64,000 nt of DNA from Gammaproteobacteria bacterium (GCA_026398875.1 JAPLSB010000016.1:1-64000); one strand, 5' to 3'; shown: positions 34,811 to 44,273, counted from the stretch's first letter. The notes: generated by a model from the letters alone, not told the origin. Numbers and translations: made by a program.

Positions 34811-35833
34811 TCATTCGGGCGGGGGACGACGGATCTTCTTCAACCGCGCCATCGCACCACGCCCGGCCTGCAGGCTTTCGCTGTAGCGGATCACCATCCG
34901 TTCGGTCTTCCAGCGGCCCTGACGCATGATTTCCGCACCGCTGAAGTTGGCGGCAATCAGGTCCTGCGCGGCACCCACGCGGGTGCTGTGGCCGGACACC
35001 AGCGTCGGGTCGATGCCGGCCTGCAGGGCGCGCTCCTTGAAGAGGCGCGCGACGTCGCGATCGGACAGCGGGTTGGCGTAGCGATCGGCCTTGTTCGACT
35101 TCGGCACTGACCGGAAGATCGGGCCTTCGACCAGACCGGCAATCGCCAGCCAGTCCTTGATCAGCTGCAGCGTTTCCGGCGACAGGTACTGCAGGAAGCC
35201 GCTGCCTTCCTGGTCGGTCTTGCTACTGGGCAGGAAGATCCGCCCGGAGCCGTCGGCTTCCTCGGACAGATCCTCGATGCGCAGCGCGATCAGTTCCGAG
35301 CGCCGGAACATCGTTTCGAACGCGGTCGACACCAGTGCCGCATCGCGGACATCGCGCGGATTGCCCAGATCGAGCACGGCGATGATCCGGTCGATGTCGT
35401 CCATTGTCAGCCCGCGTGCCTGGCGCTGGCGGGCGCTCAGATGCTCGCGGCGCAGGCCGCGCCACATCAGCCGCGCTTCCATCGAATCCATCGGCGACGG
35501 CAGTTCGGCCAGTCGATGCACCACGGTCAGGGTGGCGAGGTAGTGGTCGATGGTCGCGCGCTTGCGACCGGCAGCGATCCGTTCCATCACGAAGGCGCGC
35601 AGCGCCGGCACGCTGGCCGGCAACGGCGCATGACCTTCGCGGGCGCAGAACTCGGTCCAGACCCGCCAGTCGGCACGCCAGCTTTTCAGCGTGTTCGGCG
35701 CGTAAGCGATCTTCAGGTCATCAGCCATCGCCTGCAGGCGGTCGACGGCGCCGCTCGGCGTCTGCGCCAGCAGTTCGGCCACCGCGCCGTGGCGGCTGAA
35801 TGCGGGGTCCGGTCGGGTTTCGCGCGTGTTCAT
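34811..35833 (-). CDS. Tyrosine-type site-specific recombinase/integrase
   Basis: 340 aa from the ATG at 35833; a GTG at 35851 is also in frame and neither has a strong ribosome binding site. Residues about 25-130 form a SAM-like core-binding domain (LKSWRADWRVWTEFCAREG). The catalytic domain is complete: Arg in FRRSELIALR, Lys in SSKTDQ, HSTR in the SGHSTRVGAAQDL helix, Trp in GRWKTERM and the nucleophile Tyr in IRYSES. It cuts and rejoins DNA through a phosphotyrosine link. No excisionase, tRNA or obvious att repeat is adjacent. It abuts a frameshifted gene on one side and the Mbn-type operon on the other. Confidence 0.85.
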   Translation of the reverse strand: MNTRETRPDPAFSRHGAVAELLAQTPSGAVDRLQAMADDLKIAYAPNTLKSWRADWRVWTEFCAREGHAPLPASVPALRAFVMERIAAGRKRATIDHYLATLTVVHRLAELPSPMDSMEARLMWRGLRREHLSARQRQARGLTMDDIDRIIAVLDLGNPRDVRDAALVSTAFETMFRRSELIALRIEDLSEEADGSGRIFLPSSKTDQEGSGFLQYLSPETLQLIKDWLAIAGLVEGPIFRSVPKSNKADRYANPLSDRDVARLFKERALQAGIDPTLVSGHSTRVGAAQDLIAANFSGAEIMRQGRWKTERMVIRYSESLQAGRGAMARLKKIRRPPPE

Positions 35834-36043
35834 GCGGCGCGGGATCGGCACCGGGTGGCGGTGGCTTGCCCGGGGTCTTCCGGCAAGCCGCAGGGATCAT
35901 CGGAAGCGATCGGCACGGTCGATCTGCGGCGGTGCGCTGCTGGGTCGGGATTCAGCATTCGATTATTTGCGATGACTGAAACGGTCTAAAGATCCGAATT
36001 TTTATTCAATACGATTGCGGCCGGTTCACCTGACATAACGCTC
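35834..36043. other. Intergenic region between the recombinase and mbnP-like genes
   Basis: 210 bp. The right half (about 35945-36025) is clearly AT-richer than the surroundings and should hold the promoter of the mbnP-like operon. I see no convincing -35/-10 pair, terminator or coding potential. Confidence 0.5.
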
Positions 36044-36829
36044 GTGTTCGTCCGTCTTCCACCGTCCAAGCTTGCCTTGCTGCTCGTCGCCCTGCTTGGG
36101 CTGTCGGCGTGTCGGGACGCCCGTTTGCCGGCCACCGAGCTCGATATCGAGATCAGCCATGTTGCCGGCGCTGCACCGTTGGTTCCGGGCAGCGAGATCA
36201 CGACGCCGGCCGGCGAGTCCCTGAAGGTCACCCGGCTTCAGTACTACCTGTCGAACCTGCGCCTGCTGCGCCCGGACGGCAGCGGGTGGACGCCGACGCA
36301 TGATCCGAAGACGGCCGATGGCTACTGGCTGGTCGATCTGGCCAAGCCGGACAGCCAGCATTTCGTGATCAACGGCGCGCCTGCCGGTGAGTACAGCGGC
36401 ATCGAACTGCTGATCGGCGTCGACTCGGCCCGCAACGGCGCCGGCGCCCAGACCGGCGCACTGGACCCGGCGCTCGGCATGTTCTGGACCTGGGCGACCG
36501 GCTACATCCATTTCAAGCTCGAAGGCCATTCGCCAGCCTCGACCGAGCGCGATCAGGCCGTCGCCCTGCATCTTGGCGGCGAAGGCGTGCAGCGCAGCGT
36601 GTTCCTGTCGTTTGCGCCGAAGCCGCTGCGCCTGGCGCCGGACCTGCGCTCGACGGTGCACCTGCATGCCGATCTCGATGGCCTGCTCGGGGGCGAGACG
36701 CCGCTATCGTTCGCCAAGACCGCGCTGGTGATGCAGGCAGCGGAAGGAAAGGCGGTGGCTGCGCGGCTGCCGGCGTTCCTCAAGCTCGATCATCTGCACC
36801 ACGAGCCACGGGCCACCAGCGGGCACTGA
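36044..36829 (+). CDS. mbnP: MbnP-family copper-binding periplasmic protein
   Basis: 261 aa from a GTG at 36044. Lipobox-like LLGLSAC ends the signal peptide, so the protein is probably a lipoprotein. The family hallmark is the motif MFWTWATGYIHFKLEG (residues 146-161), together with the early YYLSNLRLL strand. In characterised MbnP a tryptophan is oxidised to kynurenine by its partner MbnH, which is needed for copper binding; Trp148 and Trp150 are in the conserved segment here. The stop overlaps the mbnH start (TGATG), as expected for the pair. No methanobactin biosynthesis genes are visible. Confidence 0.88.
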   Translation: MFVRLPPSKLALLLVALLGLSACRDARLPATELDIEISHVAGAAPLVPGSEITTPAGESLKVTRLQYYLSNLRLLRPDGSGWTPTHDPKTADGYWLVDLAKPDSQHFVINGAPAGEYSGIELLIGVDSARNGAGAQTGALDPALGMFWTWATGYIHFKLEGHSPASTERDQAVALHLGGEGVQRSVFLSFAPKPLRLAPDLRSTVHLHADLDGLLGGETPLSFAKTALVMQAAEGKAVAARLPAFLKLDHLHHEPRATSGH

Positions 36830-37920
36830 TGTTCGACCGTCCGCCGGGCCGTCTTGCCAGCACCGGGCAGGTGTCGCTGCTGGCGGCCGTGATCCTGTTG
36901 CTGATCAGTGCGCTGGCGCTTGATGCGCGCGGCGGCATCGGCCTGATCGCTGACCAGCTGGCGCTGCTGCGGACGCCCGTGTTCAGGGTTCCGGCCGGCT
37001 GGCCGCAGCCGGTGTACGACTTTCGCGACAACCCGATCACCGCTGCCGGTTTCGCACTCGGCCGCGAACTGTTCTACGACCCGAAGCTGTCGCGCGACGG
37101 CAGCGTGTCCTGTGCCAGCTGTCACCAGCAGTTCGCGGCGTTCGCGCACTACGATCACGCGGTCAGCCACGGCATCGACAACCGCAACGGCACGCGCAAC
37201 GCGCCCGGCCTGTTCAACCTCGCCTGGCTGCCGCAGCTGATGTGGGACGGGTCGGCGCACAACCTCGAAGTGCAGCCGCTCGGGCCGGTCGCCAATCCGG
37301 TCGAGATGGACGCGAAGCTGCCGGCGCTGCTTGATCGCCTGCGCGCCGATCCGGCGTATCCGAAGCGCTTCGAGGCGGCATTCGGCTCGCCCGACATCGA
37401 CAGCCAGCGGATGCTCAAGGCGCTGGCCCAGTTCACCGGCACGATGATCTCCGCCGACAGCCGCTACGACCGCTACGTCGGCGGCGATGCATCCGCCCTG
37501 AATGCGACCGAGCAGGCCGGACTGGCCGCGTTCCGGGCCCGCTGCGCCAGCTGCCATGTCGAACCGCTGTTCAGCGATTTCAGCTATCGCGACAACGGTC
37601 TTGATGCCGCGCCGCGCGATGGCGGCCGGGCCACGGTCACCGCTCGCGCGGTCGATCGCGGCAGTTTCCGGGTGCCGAGCCTGCGCAACATCGGCCTGAC
37701 GCCGCCGTACATGCACGACGGCCGCTTCGACACGCTTGGCCAGGTGCTCGATCACTACCGCAGCGGTGTTGCCGGCAGTGACCACGTCGACCCGCTGCTG
37801 CGCGGTGGTCTGCCGATCAGCGCCGAGGAACGCGCTGCGCTGCTGGCCTTCCTGCCGACGCTCGACGATCCCGGCTTCACGCACGACCTGCGCTTCGCCG
37901 ATCCGGCGCGTCGCCGCTGA
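36829..37920 (+). CDS. mbnH: MbnH-family di-heme cytochrome c peroxidase/MauG-like protein
   Basis: 363 aa. A membrane/signal segment lies at about residues 15-35. Two CASCH heme-binding motifs occur at residues 95-99 and 239-243, spaced as in BCCP/MauG proteins. The C-terminal FRVPSLRNIGLTPPYMHDGRF motif is typical of this superfamily. MbnH forms a high-valent di-heme state that modifies MbnP. The gene overlaps both neighbours by one base (TGATG at each end), so mbnP, mbnH and the RND pump are a single translational unit. Confidence 0.9.
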   Translation: MFDRPPGRLASTGQVSLLAAVILLLISALALDARGGIGLIADQLALLRTPVFRVPAGWPQPVYDFRDNPITAAGFALGRELFYDPKLSRDGSVSCASCHQQFAAFAHYDHAVSHGIDNRNGTRNAPGLFNLAWLPQLMWDGSAHNLEVQPLGPVANPVEMDAKLPALLDRLRADPAYPKRFEAAFGSPDIDSQRMLKALAQFTGTMISADSRYDRYVGGDASALNATEQAGLAAFRARCASCHVEPLFSDFSYRDNGLDAAPRDGGRATVTARAVDRGSFRVPSLRNIGLTPPYMHDGRFDTLGQVLDHYRSGVAGSDHVDPLLRGGLPISAEERAALLAFLPTLDDPGFTHDLRFADPARRR

Positions 37921-40900
37921 TGTTCCGCGCGCTGCTCGAAGCAAGCCTGCGCCACCGGGTACTGGTGCTGGCACTTGCCGTGGCCCTGCTGGGCATCGGC
38001 CTGTTCGAGGCCGTACGGCTGCCGGTCGATGTGCTGCCGGATCTGACTCGGCCGACCGTCGCCGTGCAGATCGAAGCGCCCGTTTTCGCGGTTGTCGATG
38101 TCGAGACACAGGTTGCCTATCCGCTGGAAACCGCGCTCAGCGGGCTGCCGGGCATCAGCCGGCTGCGCTCGCTGTCGACGGCGGGCCTTGCGATCGTCTA
38201 TGCCGAGTTCGACTGGGATTCCGACCTGTACCGCAATCGGCAGCTGGTTGCCGAACGGCTGGAAGCTGCACGCGGCCAATGGCCGGAAGGGCTGGTGCCG
38301 CGGATCGGCCCGCCGACCTCGCTGATGGGCGAGATCCTGCTGGTGGCCTTGCAGGCCGACGGCAGCGACGCCGATCCGCAAACGCTGCGCAGTCATGCCG
38401 ACTGGACCCTGCGCCCGGCGCTGCTGGCCGTACCCGGCGTTGCCCAGGTGCTGGCGATCGGCGGCGAGATTCGCCAGTACGAAGTGCAGCCCGACCCGTC
38501 GCGGATGCGGCTGTTCGGCGTCACGCTCGACGAGCTGCATGCCGCGCTGCGCGGCTACGGCCAGAACCTTGGCGGCGGGCTGATCGAGTCGGGCGGACAG
38601 GAAGTCGCGGTGCGCGCCACCGGCAAGCCGTTCGCGTTCGACGAGCTGGCGCAGGTCGCGGTCACCAGGAAGGGGGCCGCCGTGGTTCGCGTCGGGCAGG
38701 TGGCGGATCTCGCCGTCGGCCATCGCTTTCCGCGCGGCAGCGCCGGCGCCAACGGGCACGCGGCGGTGATCCTCGCGATCCAGAAGCAGCCGGGCGTCGA
38801 CACGCTGGCACTGACCGAGGCGCTGGAAGCGAAGCTCGCTGCGCTCGATGGCGGCCTGCCGAAAGGCAGCAAGCGCCTGACCGTGTTCCGCCAGGCCGAC
38901 TTCATTCGCCATTCGGTGGGCAACGTGCTCGATGCGCTGCGCGATGGCGCGCTGATCGTCGCGATCATTCTGCTGGTGTTCCTGCTCAGCGGCCGCGCCA
39001 CCGTGATCGCGCTGACTGCGATTCCGTTGTCGGTGCTGGCCGCGCTGCTGACGCTGACCGCACTCGGCCTGTCGATCAACACGATGACCTTGGGCGGGCT
39101 GGCGATCGCGGTCGGCGAACTGGTCGACGACGCGGTGGTAGGCGTCGAGAACGTGGTGCGTCGGCTGCGCCAGCAGGCCGAAAAGCCGCTGACCGGCGCG
39201 GCGCTGATCGAGACGGTTGGCCGAGCAACGCTGGAAGTGCGCTCCGGCATCCTCTACGCGACCCTGTTGATCGTGCTGGTGTTCGTGCCGCTGTTCGCGC
39301 TCGGCGGTGTCGAGGGCCGGCTGTTCGCGCCGCTCGGCATTGCCTACATCGCAGCGATTGTCGGCAGCCTGGTGGTGGCGATCACGGTGACGCCGGTGCT
39401 GTGCTCGGGGCTGTTCGGGCAGGCTGCGCATCTGCCGGTCGAACCGCGCTGGCTGCTGGCCGTGAAGGCCGTCTATCTGCGGCTGCTGGCAAGGGTGCTG
39501 GACCGTCCGCGCCCGGTATTGATCGGCACTGCGCTGCTGCTGACGGCCAGTCTGGCGCTGGCCGCGTGGCTGCCGCGCAGCTTTCTGCCGCCGTTCAATG
39601 AGGGCACGCTGACGATCAACCTGATTGCCGAGCCCGGCATCGCGCTAGGCGAATCGGACCGGCTGGGCCGCATCGCGGAAAACCTGATTCTTGAAGTGCC
39701 GGAAGTGGCTGCCGTCGGCCGCCGTACTGGCCGGGCCGAAGCCGATGAGCACGCCGAAGGTGTGCACTATTCGGAGCTCGATGTCAGCTTGCGCGACGAC
39801 GGCAGCGGTCGGCCGCGCCGCATCGTCGCTGCCGATATCCGCGCCCGGCTGGCAGTGCTGCCGGCGGCGGTGTCGATCGGCCAGCCGATCTCGCATCGGC
39901 TCGACCACCTGCTGTCCGGCGTTCGCGCGCCGCTGGTGGTCAAGATCTTTGGACCGGATCTCGTCACCCTGCGCCGCCTGGCCGCCGAAGTACAGGCCAC
40001 ATTGGCTGCGCTCGATGGGCTGACCGATGTGCTGGTCGAGCCGCAGGTCGACACGCCGCAGTTCGAGATCAGCCTCGATGCCCGTGCTGCCGCCGATGCC
40101 GGCATTTCGCCGGCGCGGGCACAGTCGGCGATCAATGCGCTGACCGTGGGCAGCCGGCTGGCGCAGATCGTCGAAGGCGAGGCGCGGACCGAACTGCTGC
40201 TGCGCTTGCCGGAAGCGGCACGCAACGAGGCCGCGCTGGAAAACCTGCAGATCGACGGCCCGGCCGGACCGGCGCCGTTGAGCTGGATCGCCGAATTCCA
40301 CCAAGGTGCGGCGCCGAACCAGATCCTTCGCGAACACTTGCAGCGGCGTATTGCCGTCACTGCCTTTCCGGCCCAACACGGCTTTGACGCTGCCGCAGAT
40401 GCAGCAAAGGCGAAGCTTGCCGCGCTGAGCCTGCCACCGGGCTACCGGCTTGCCATCGAAGGGCAGGCGGCGTCGCGGGCGGCGGCAACGCAGCGCATCG
40501 CAGCGCTGGGCCTGCTGTCGCTGCTGCTGATGGCCGCCGTGCTCTATGGCCGGTATGGCTCGCTACGGCTGACCGCGATCATTCTCGGCAATGTGCCGCT
40601 GGCGCTGATCGGCGGCATGGCGGCGCTGGCGGTGACCGGTACACCGCTATCGGTTGCCAGCCTGATCGGTTTCGTGACACTTGCCGGAATCGCGGCCCGC
40701 AACGGCATTCTGAAGATCAGCCATTACCTGACGCTGATCCGCGATGGCGGCCAGCCGTTCGGCAGGGCGCTGATCCTGCGCGGCTCTGCCGAGCGACTGA
40801 CGCCGGTGCTGATGACCGCCCTGATCGCGGCACTGTCGCTGACGCCACTGCTGCTCGATGGCACAGCGCCGGGTCAGGAGATCCTTCATCCGGTGGCACT

Positions 40901-41021
40901 GGTGATTTTCGGCGGCCTGCTGACGTCGACGCTGCTCGACAGTTTCGTGACGCCGCTGCTGTTCCTGCTGCTGGGTTCGACATCCGCCGAACCGGCACGG
41001 CGAGACGACCTCCAGCCCTGA
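37920..41021 (+). CDS. Heavy-metal-efflux-type RND transporter (CusA/CzcA-like)
   Basis: 1033 aa with the 12-helix RND plan: TM1 near residues 12-30, first porter loop (about 40-335), TM2-6, second porter loop, TM8-12 ending at about 1020. The HME family segments are LPVDVLPDLTRPTV in the N-terminal region and the TM4 AVGELVDDAVVGVENV acidic motif for proton relay. HME pumps export Cu(I)/Ag or divalent cations across both membranes with an adaptor and an outer-membrane channel. Two adaptors are encoded 5 kb downstream; no channel gene is in the window. Metal specificity is not readable; copper is inferred from the MbnPH partners. Confidence 0.9.
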   Translation: MFRALLEASLRHRVLVLALAVALLGIGLFEAVRLPVDVLPDLTRPTVAVQIEAPVFAVVDVETQVAYPLETALSGLPGISRLRSLSTAGLAIVYAEFDWDSDLYRNRQLVAERLEAARGQWPEGLVPRIGPPTSLMGEILLVALQADGSDADPQTLRSHADWTLRPALLAVPGVAQVLAIGGEIRQYEVQPDPSRMRLFGVTLDELHAALRGYGQNLGGGLIESGGQEVAVRATGKPFAFDELAQVAVTRKGAAVVRVGQVADLAVGHRFPRGSAGANGHAAVILAIQKQPGVDTLALTEALEAKLAALDGGLPKGSKRLTVFRQADFIRHSVGNVLDALRDGALIVAIILLVFLLSGRATVIALTAIPLSVLAALLTLTALGLSINTMTLGGLAIAVGELVDDAVVGVENVVRRLRQQAEKPLTGAALIETVGRATLEVRSGILYATLLIVLVFVPLFALGGVEGRLFAPLGIAYIAAIVGSLVVAITVTPVLCSGLFGQAAHLPVEPRWLLAVKAVYLRLLARVLDRPRPVLIGTALLLTASLALAAWLPRSFLPPFNEGTLTINLIAEPGIALGESDRLGRIAENLILEVPEVAAVGRRTGRAEADEHAEGVHYSELDVSLRDDGSGRPRRIVAADIRARLAVLPAAVSIGQPISHRLDHLLSGVRAPLVVKIFGPDLVTLRRLAAEVQATLAALDGLTDVLVEPQVDTPQFEISLDARAAADAGISPARAQSAINALTVGSRLAQIVEGEARTELLLRLPEAARNEAALENLQIDGPAGPAPLSWIAEFHQGAAPNQILREHLQRRIAVTAFPAQHGFDAAADAAKAKLAALSLPPGYRLAIEGQAASRAAATQRIAALGLLSLLLMAAVLYGRYGSLRLTAIILGNVPLALIGGMAALAVTGTPLSVASLIGFVTLAGIAARNGILKISHYLTLIRDGGQPFGRALILRGSAERLTPVLMTALIAALSLTPLLLDGTAPGQEILHPVALVIFGGLLTSTLLDSFVTPLLFLLLGSTSAEPARRDDLQP

Positions 41022-41340
41022 TCGCTTATTACATTTTCTGCCAAGTTCGGATCGGAAACTGCTGAAGAAGCGGCCAAATAACCTGCAGTTAATTGGTTAT
41101 TTCAAATAAATTCAAAAAATACGAGGAAGAAGTCAAGCTTTACAACGAGAACGCCCGTTTAATTCGTGAAATGATCTATTCCGAATCTGCCGTCATGACG
41201 CTTCCAGAAACTAATATGCCTGCGCAAATGTGGTTACTTGCGATGGCTGGTTGAAGTCGATGGCTTTTTTTGGATTTCGGTTTCGGTAAGCCATAAAAAA
41301 ATATGTTTTCGGAGCTACACACGTCATGGGAGATGTTCAG
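41022..41340. other. AT-rich 319-bp intergenic region upstream of the large exported protein
   Basis: This stretch is strikingly AT-rich for the window, with runs such as TTCAAATAAATTC, a T7 run near 41265 and an A7 run near 41295. It contains no plausible gene; a 27-codon ORF starting at 41172 has no ribosome binding site. Most likely it carries the promoter and operator of the following highly translated gene. I cannot name a regulator site with confidence. Confidence 0.55.
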
Positions 41341-44139
41341 ATGAAGCAAGACAATCGACAGCGCAAGCTGAGCGGTGTCGCTTCGGCAATCGCGATGGCG
41401 GCAGCCGTCGTGGCAGCCGGTGCCCCCGTTCAGGCCGAAGCGCAGGCGACGCAAAAGCTGTTCGGTGGCGAGACCAGCAGCGCTGCGCCGGCTGCCGGCA
41501 ACGGCGTGCAGCAGCTGCTGCTGCCCCGCGATCAGACGCCGGCAGCGGGTGCCCCGGCGGCGATCAACAAGTACACCAACAAGGTCATTCCGAACGGCTC
41601 GGTCCTGCTGGTGTGGACGGCCGACGGCTGCTCGACCCCGGTCTGCAACCCGCAGACCGCGCAGGACTTCCTCGCCGTGGTCGATGTCGAGCCGAACTCG
41701 ACGACCTACGGCAACGTGATCTGGACTGCCGAGCTGCCGAAGGTGCTGGTGTCGAACGTGCTGCCGGTGGCGACGTCCGGTGCCGCGACGGATTCGCACA
41801 ACGATCCGCACCACATGCTCAGCTACACGTCCTACATCTCGGGCGGCGGCGATGGCCTGCGCGCGGGACGCAAGTACCAGTTCGCCGGCGGCGTGATCTC
41901 CAAGAACGTGTTCCGCTTCGACATCACCTCGGTGCGCAGCATCGGCAAGGCCGAGCTCGCCGTCTGCGGCACGCAGGTTCGCCGCTCGTCGCTGACCGAT
42001 GACTTCGTGGTGATGCCGTCGAAGACTGGCAATCACAAGATTCTCTACACGTACATGTCGAACTACGTGTACGGGCCGGGCGGCTCGGTGACGGAAATCG
42101 AGCCGGACCGTACCGCACCGACGCTGCTGAACATCTGTCTCGCTACCGCACCGGCCGTGCTGCCGCTGCTGGAGTCGGTGCAGGTCGGCGGTCTGATCGG
42201 CAACATTCCGGGGCTGATCACCGACGACGCCAACGTGCTCGGCCACGCCGGCATCACCGAGTACGGTGCCGCCGTGCGTGCCAACCAGCCGCGCAACCCG
42301 ACCAACTACACCAGCTACCCCGACCTGCGTCCGTCGCGCCGCTTCAATCAGGGTGCGTTCTATCTCGGCAACGATGACGCCGGCATTGAAGCGCTGCCGC
42401 ACGGCATGGGCCTGACCTATGACGGCAAGTACCTGGTGTCGTCGGATTACGCCGTGGCGGCGTCGATCGGCGCTGCAGCCATCAACGGCGCGCTGCGCGG
42501 CATCTGCAACCAGGGCGCTTTCAATGGCGGCACTGGCAACGGCAGCCCGCTCGGCGTCTGCGGTTCGACCTTCGGTTCGTCGGTGCGCGTGTTCGAGACC
42601 AGCTACGAGTACAACCGTGGCAAGACCCGTGACTCGCTGAAGGAATCGCGAATCTACGACTCGAACCCGTACATCCGTTCGGTGTCGGCAGTTCCGGATG
42701 GTCCGCGCGAGGAACTGGTGCTGTTCCATGAGGAAAATGAAGGCCTGATGCCGTTCGGCCTGCCGCACCAGTCTCACCACTGCAAGAACCAGAAGGGCTG
42801 GGTGGATCTGGGCGATCCGACCTACGACTCGGCGATCACGCCGGCCGGTCTCGCTGCCAACGCCGCGTCGGCCGTCAATGTCGACAGCTGCAAGCCGGGC
42901 GATCCGGACTACGTCCCGCATGACGGCGCTTTCACCGGTGCGATGTGCGGCGGCGTTCTGTACTACAGCCCGAACATCCGGCTGTCCGGCAACCAGACCA
43001 ACGTGTTTGGCGGCAAGGGTCCGTACTGGCGTGCGGTCTATGACGTCGGCCCGTGCCCGGGCGTGTCGTACTTCAGCATCTCCGACGATGACCGCTTCCT
43101 GATCCAGCCGATCTCCGGCATCGAAAGCCCGGCGTCGATCGACCCGGTTGGTGCGGTCGAGTTCGACCGCGACTACCCGCGTGAGCACAGCCGTCGCGTG
43201 CTGACCATCGACATCCGTCCGCTGCTGGCCAAGGGCCGTGCGGCCACGGCGTCGACGGCGATTGCCTGCGACTTCCCGCCGCCGGATCGCAACCGGGCGT
43301 CGAAGAGCTCGCTCGGTGCGCTGGCGCAGCGTGCGGACCTGTCGGGTGGCATCTCCGGGGCCTTCAACGTGCTGAAGCACAACAACGAAGCGGCCGATTG
43401 CCCGCGTGTTCGTGGTGCGGTGGGTCAGTTCGAAACCGGCCCGACCGGCGTCGGCCTGCAGACCACGCTGTCGTCGAACGTGTCGCAGCTCGGCACCGGC
43501 TACCTGCGTGCTGCGCAGGTCATCGAGGAAGTGTCCGTGCTGAACCCGGGCGGCATCCTGCTCGACAAGACCAAGACCGGTGGCGAGCCTTCGGGCAACA
43601 CCGGCGGCGGTCCGGGCAGCGGCAACCTGAACAGCCTGCAGAACCTGTACACGCACGGCGGTCCGCACTTCACGGTCATCGATCGCATCGGTTACCAGAA
43701 GACGCCGCGCAACGAAGGTGGCTACCTCGACCTGCGTCCGATCGACAACGGTTCGGGCATCGGCGTGCCGCGTGATGCGGTGGTGGGTGCTGCGCCGGCG
43801 ACCGGCGTGCAGCGCTACGCGTTCATCCAGTACTTCGTCGAGCTGAACCACGTCCCGGGTCCGGGCACCGGTTCGGACGGCGATCGCACGATCTGCCTTG
43901 CCAAGTACGACCGCCGCACCGGCGCCACCGTGCTCGACACGACCTTCACCGACGAGTTGCTCGGCACGCCGTGCATCGACTTCGACTCGGCGGCGCGTGA
44001 TGCCTGGCTGTGGCCGGGTGCGCGTGGCCGGAAGGGTTCGGCGAAGCCGCACGCTGCCGCCTTCGAGCGTGATGGCGCTGCGCTGTTCGGCCCGGGGTAC
44101 TACCCGGCCAAGCCGCTGGATGTCGACGGCACGCGCTAA
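41341..44139 (+). CDS. Large exported His-rich protein of unrecognised family
   Basis: 932 aa. The ATG at 41341 follows GGAG with 8-nt spacing; an ATG at 41326 is also in frame. The signal peptide is about residues 1-33 (ending VQAEA). The rest has no membrane helices and is rich in Gly, Asp and aromatic residues with many loop-strand transitions, as in a beta-propeller. Histidine clusters that look like metal sites occur at 151-159 (DSHNDPHHM), 463-482 (HEENEG to HQSHHCK) and 771-777 (THGGPHF). Cysteines are scattered. Codon use is clean. I do not recognise the family; a vague likeness to SBP56/methanethiol-oxidase propellers (His-rich, copper-linked) is not strong enough to name. Neighbours are MbnPH, an HME pump and a periplasmic foldase. 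Confidence 0.85.
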   Translation: MKQDNRQRKLSGVASAIAMAAAVVAAGAPVQAEAQATQKLFGGETSSAAPAAGNGVQQLLLPRDQTPAAGAPAAINKYTNKVIPNGSVLLVWTADGCSTPVCNPQTAQDFLAVVDVEPNSTTYGNVIWTAELPKVLVSNVLPVATSGAATDSHNDPHHMLSYTSYISGGGDGLRAGRKYQFAGGVISKNVFRFDITSVRSIGKAELAVCGTQVRRSSLTDDFVVMPSKTGNHKILYTYMSNYVYGPGGSVTEIEPDRTAPTLLNICLATAPAVLPLLESVQVGGLIGNIPGLITDDANVLGHAGITEYGAAVRANQPRNPTNYTSYPDLRPSRRFNQGAFYLGNDDAGIEALPHGMGLTYDGKYLVSSDYAVAASIGAAAINGALRGICNQGAFNGGTGNGSPLGVCGSTFGSSVRVFETSYEYNRGKTRDSLKESRIYDSNPYIRSVSAVPDGPREELVLFHEENEGLMPFGLPHQSHHCKNQKGWVDLGDPTYDSAITPAGLAANAASAVNVDSCKPGDPDYVPHDGAFTGAMCGGVLYYSPNIRLSGNQTNVFGGKGPYWRAVYDVGPCPGVSYFSISDDDRFLIQPISGIESPASIDPVGAVEFDRDYPREHSRRVLTIDIRPLLAKGRAATASTAIACDFPPPDRNRASKSSLGALAQRADLSGGISGAFNVLKHNNEAADCPRVRGAVGQFETGPTGVGLQTTLSSNVSQLGTGYLRAAQVIEEVSVLNPGGILLDKTKTGGEPSGNTGGGPGSGNLNSLQNLYTHGGPHFTVIDRIGYQKTPRNEGGYLDLRPIDNGSGIGVPRDAVVGAAPATGVQRYAFIQYFVELNHVPGPGTGSDGDRTICLAKYDRRTGATVLDTTFTDELLGTPCIDFDSAARDAWLWPGARGRKGSAKPHAAAFERDGAALFGPGYYPAKPLDVDGTR

Positions 44140-44155
44140 GCGTTGTTGATGGATG

Positions 44156-44181
44156 CCTTCCCCGGCGCATGCCGGGGAAGG
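44156..44181 (+). terminator. First hairpin after the large exported protein gene
   Basis: CCTTCCCCGGC (44156-44166) pairs perfectly with GCCGGGGAAGG (44171-44181), 11 bp with a 4-nt loop, 17 nt after the stop. No T tract follows, so a 3'-end stabilising stem is as likely as termination. Confidence 0.6.
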
Positions 44182-44185
44182 CCAC

Positions 44186-44215
44186 CGGCAGTCGCGGCCT
44201 CCGTCGCGACTGCCG
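44186..44215 (+). terminator. Second hairpin in the same gap
   Basis: CGGCAGTCGCG (44186-44196) pairs perfectly with CGCGACTGCCG (44205-44215), 11 bp with an 8-nt loop, followed by TTTGCTT. It lies only 4 nt after the first hairpin. Confidence 0.55.
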
Positions 44216-44273
44216 TTTGCTTGGGTGCAGTGTTCGGCGGTCGTCGCACGCCCCCGTTGCTGTCGCCCGACGC

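Noticed and set aside
41172-41255. A 27-codon ORF in the AT-rich gap, considered as a methanobactin-like precursor because of the MbnPH neighbours
   Set aside because: It has no cysteine, no ribosome binding site and no MbnB/MbnC genes nearby.
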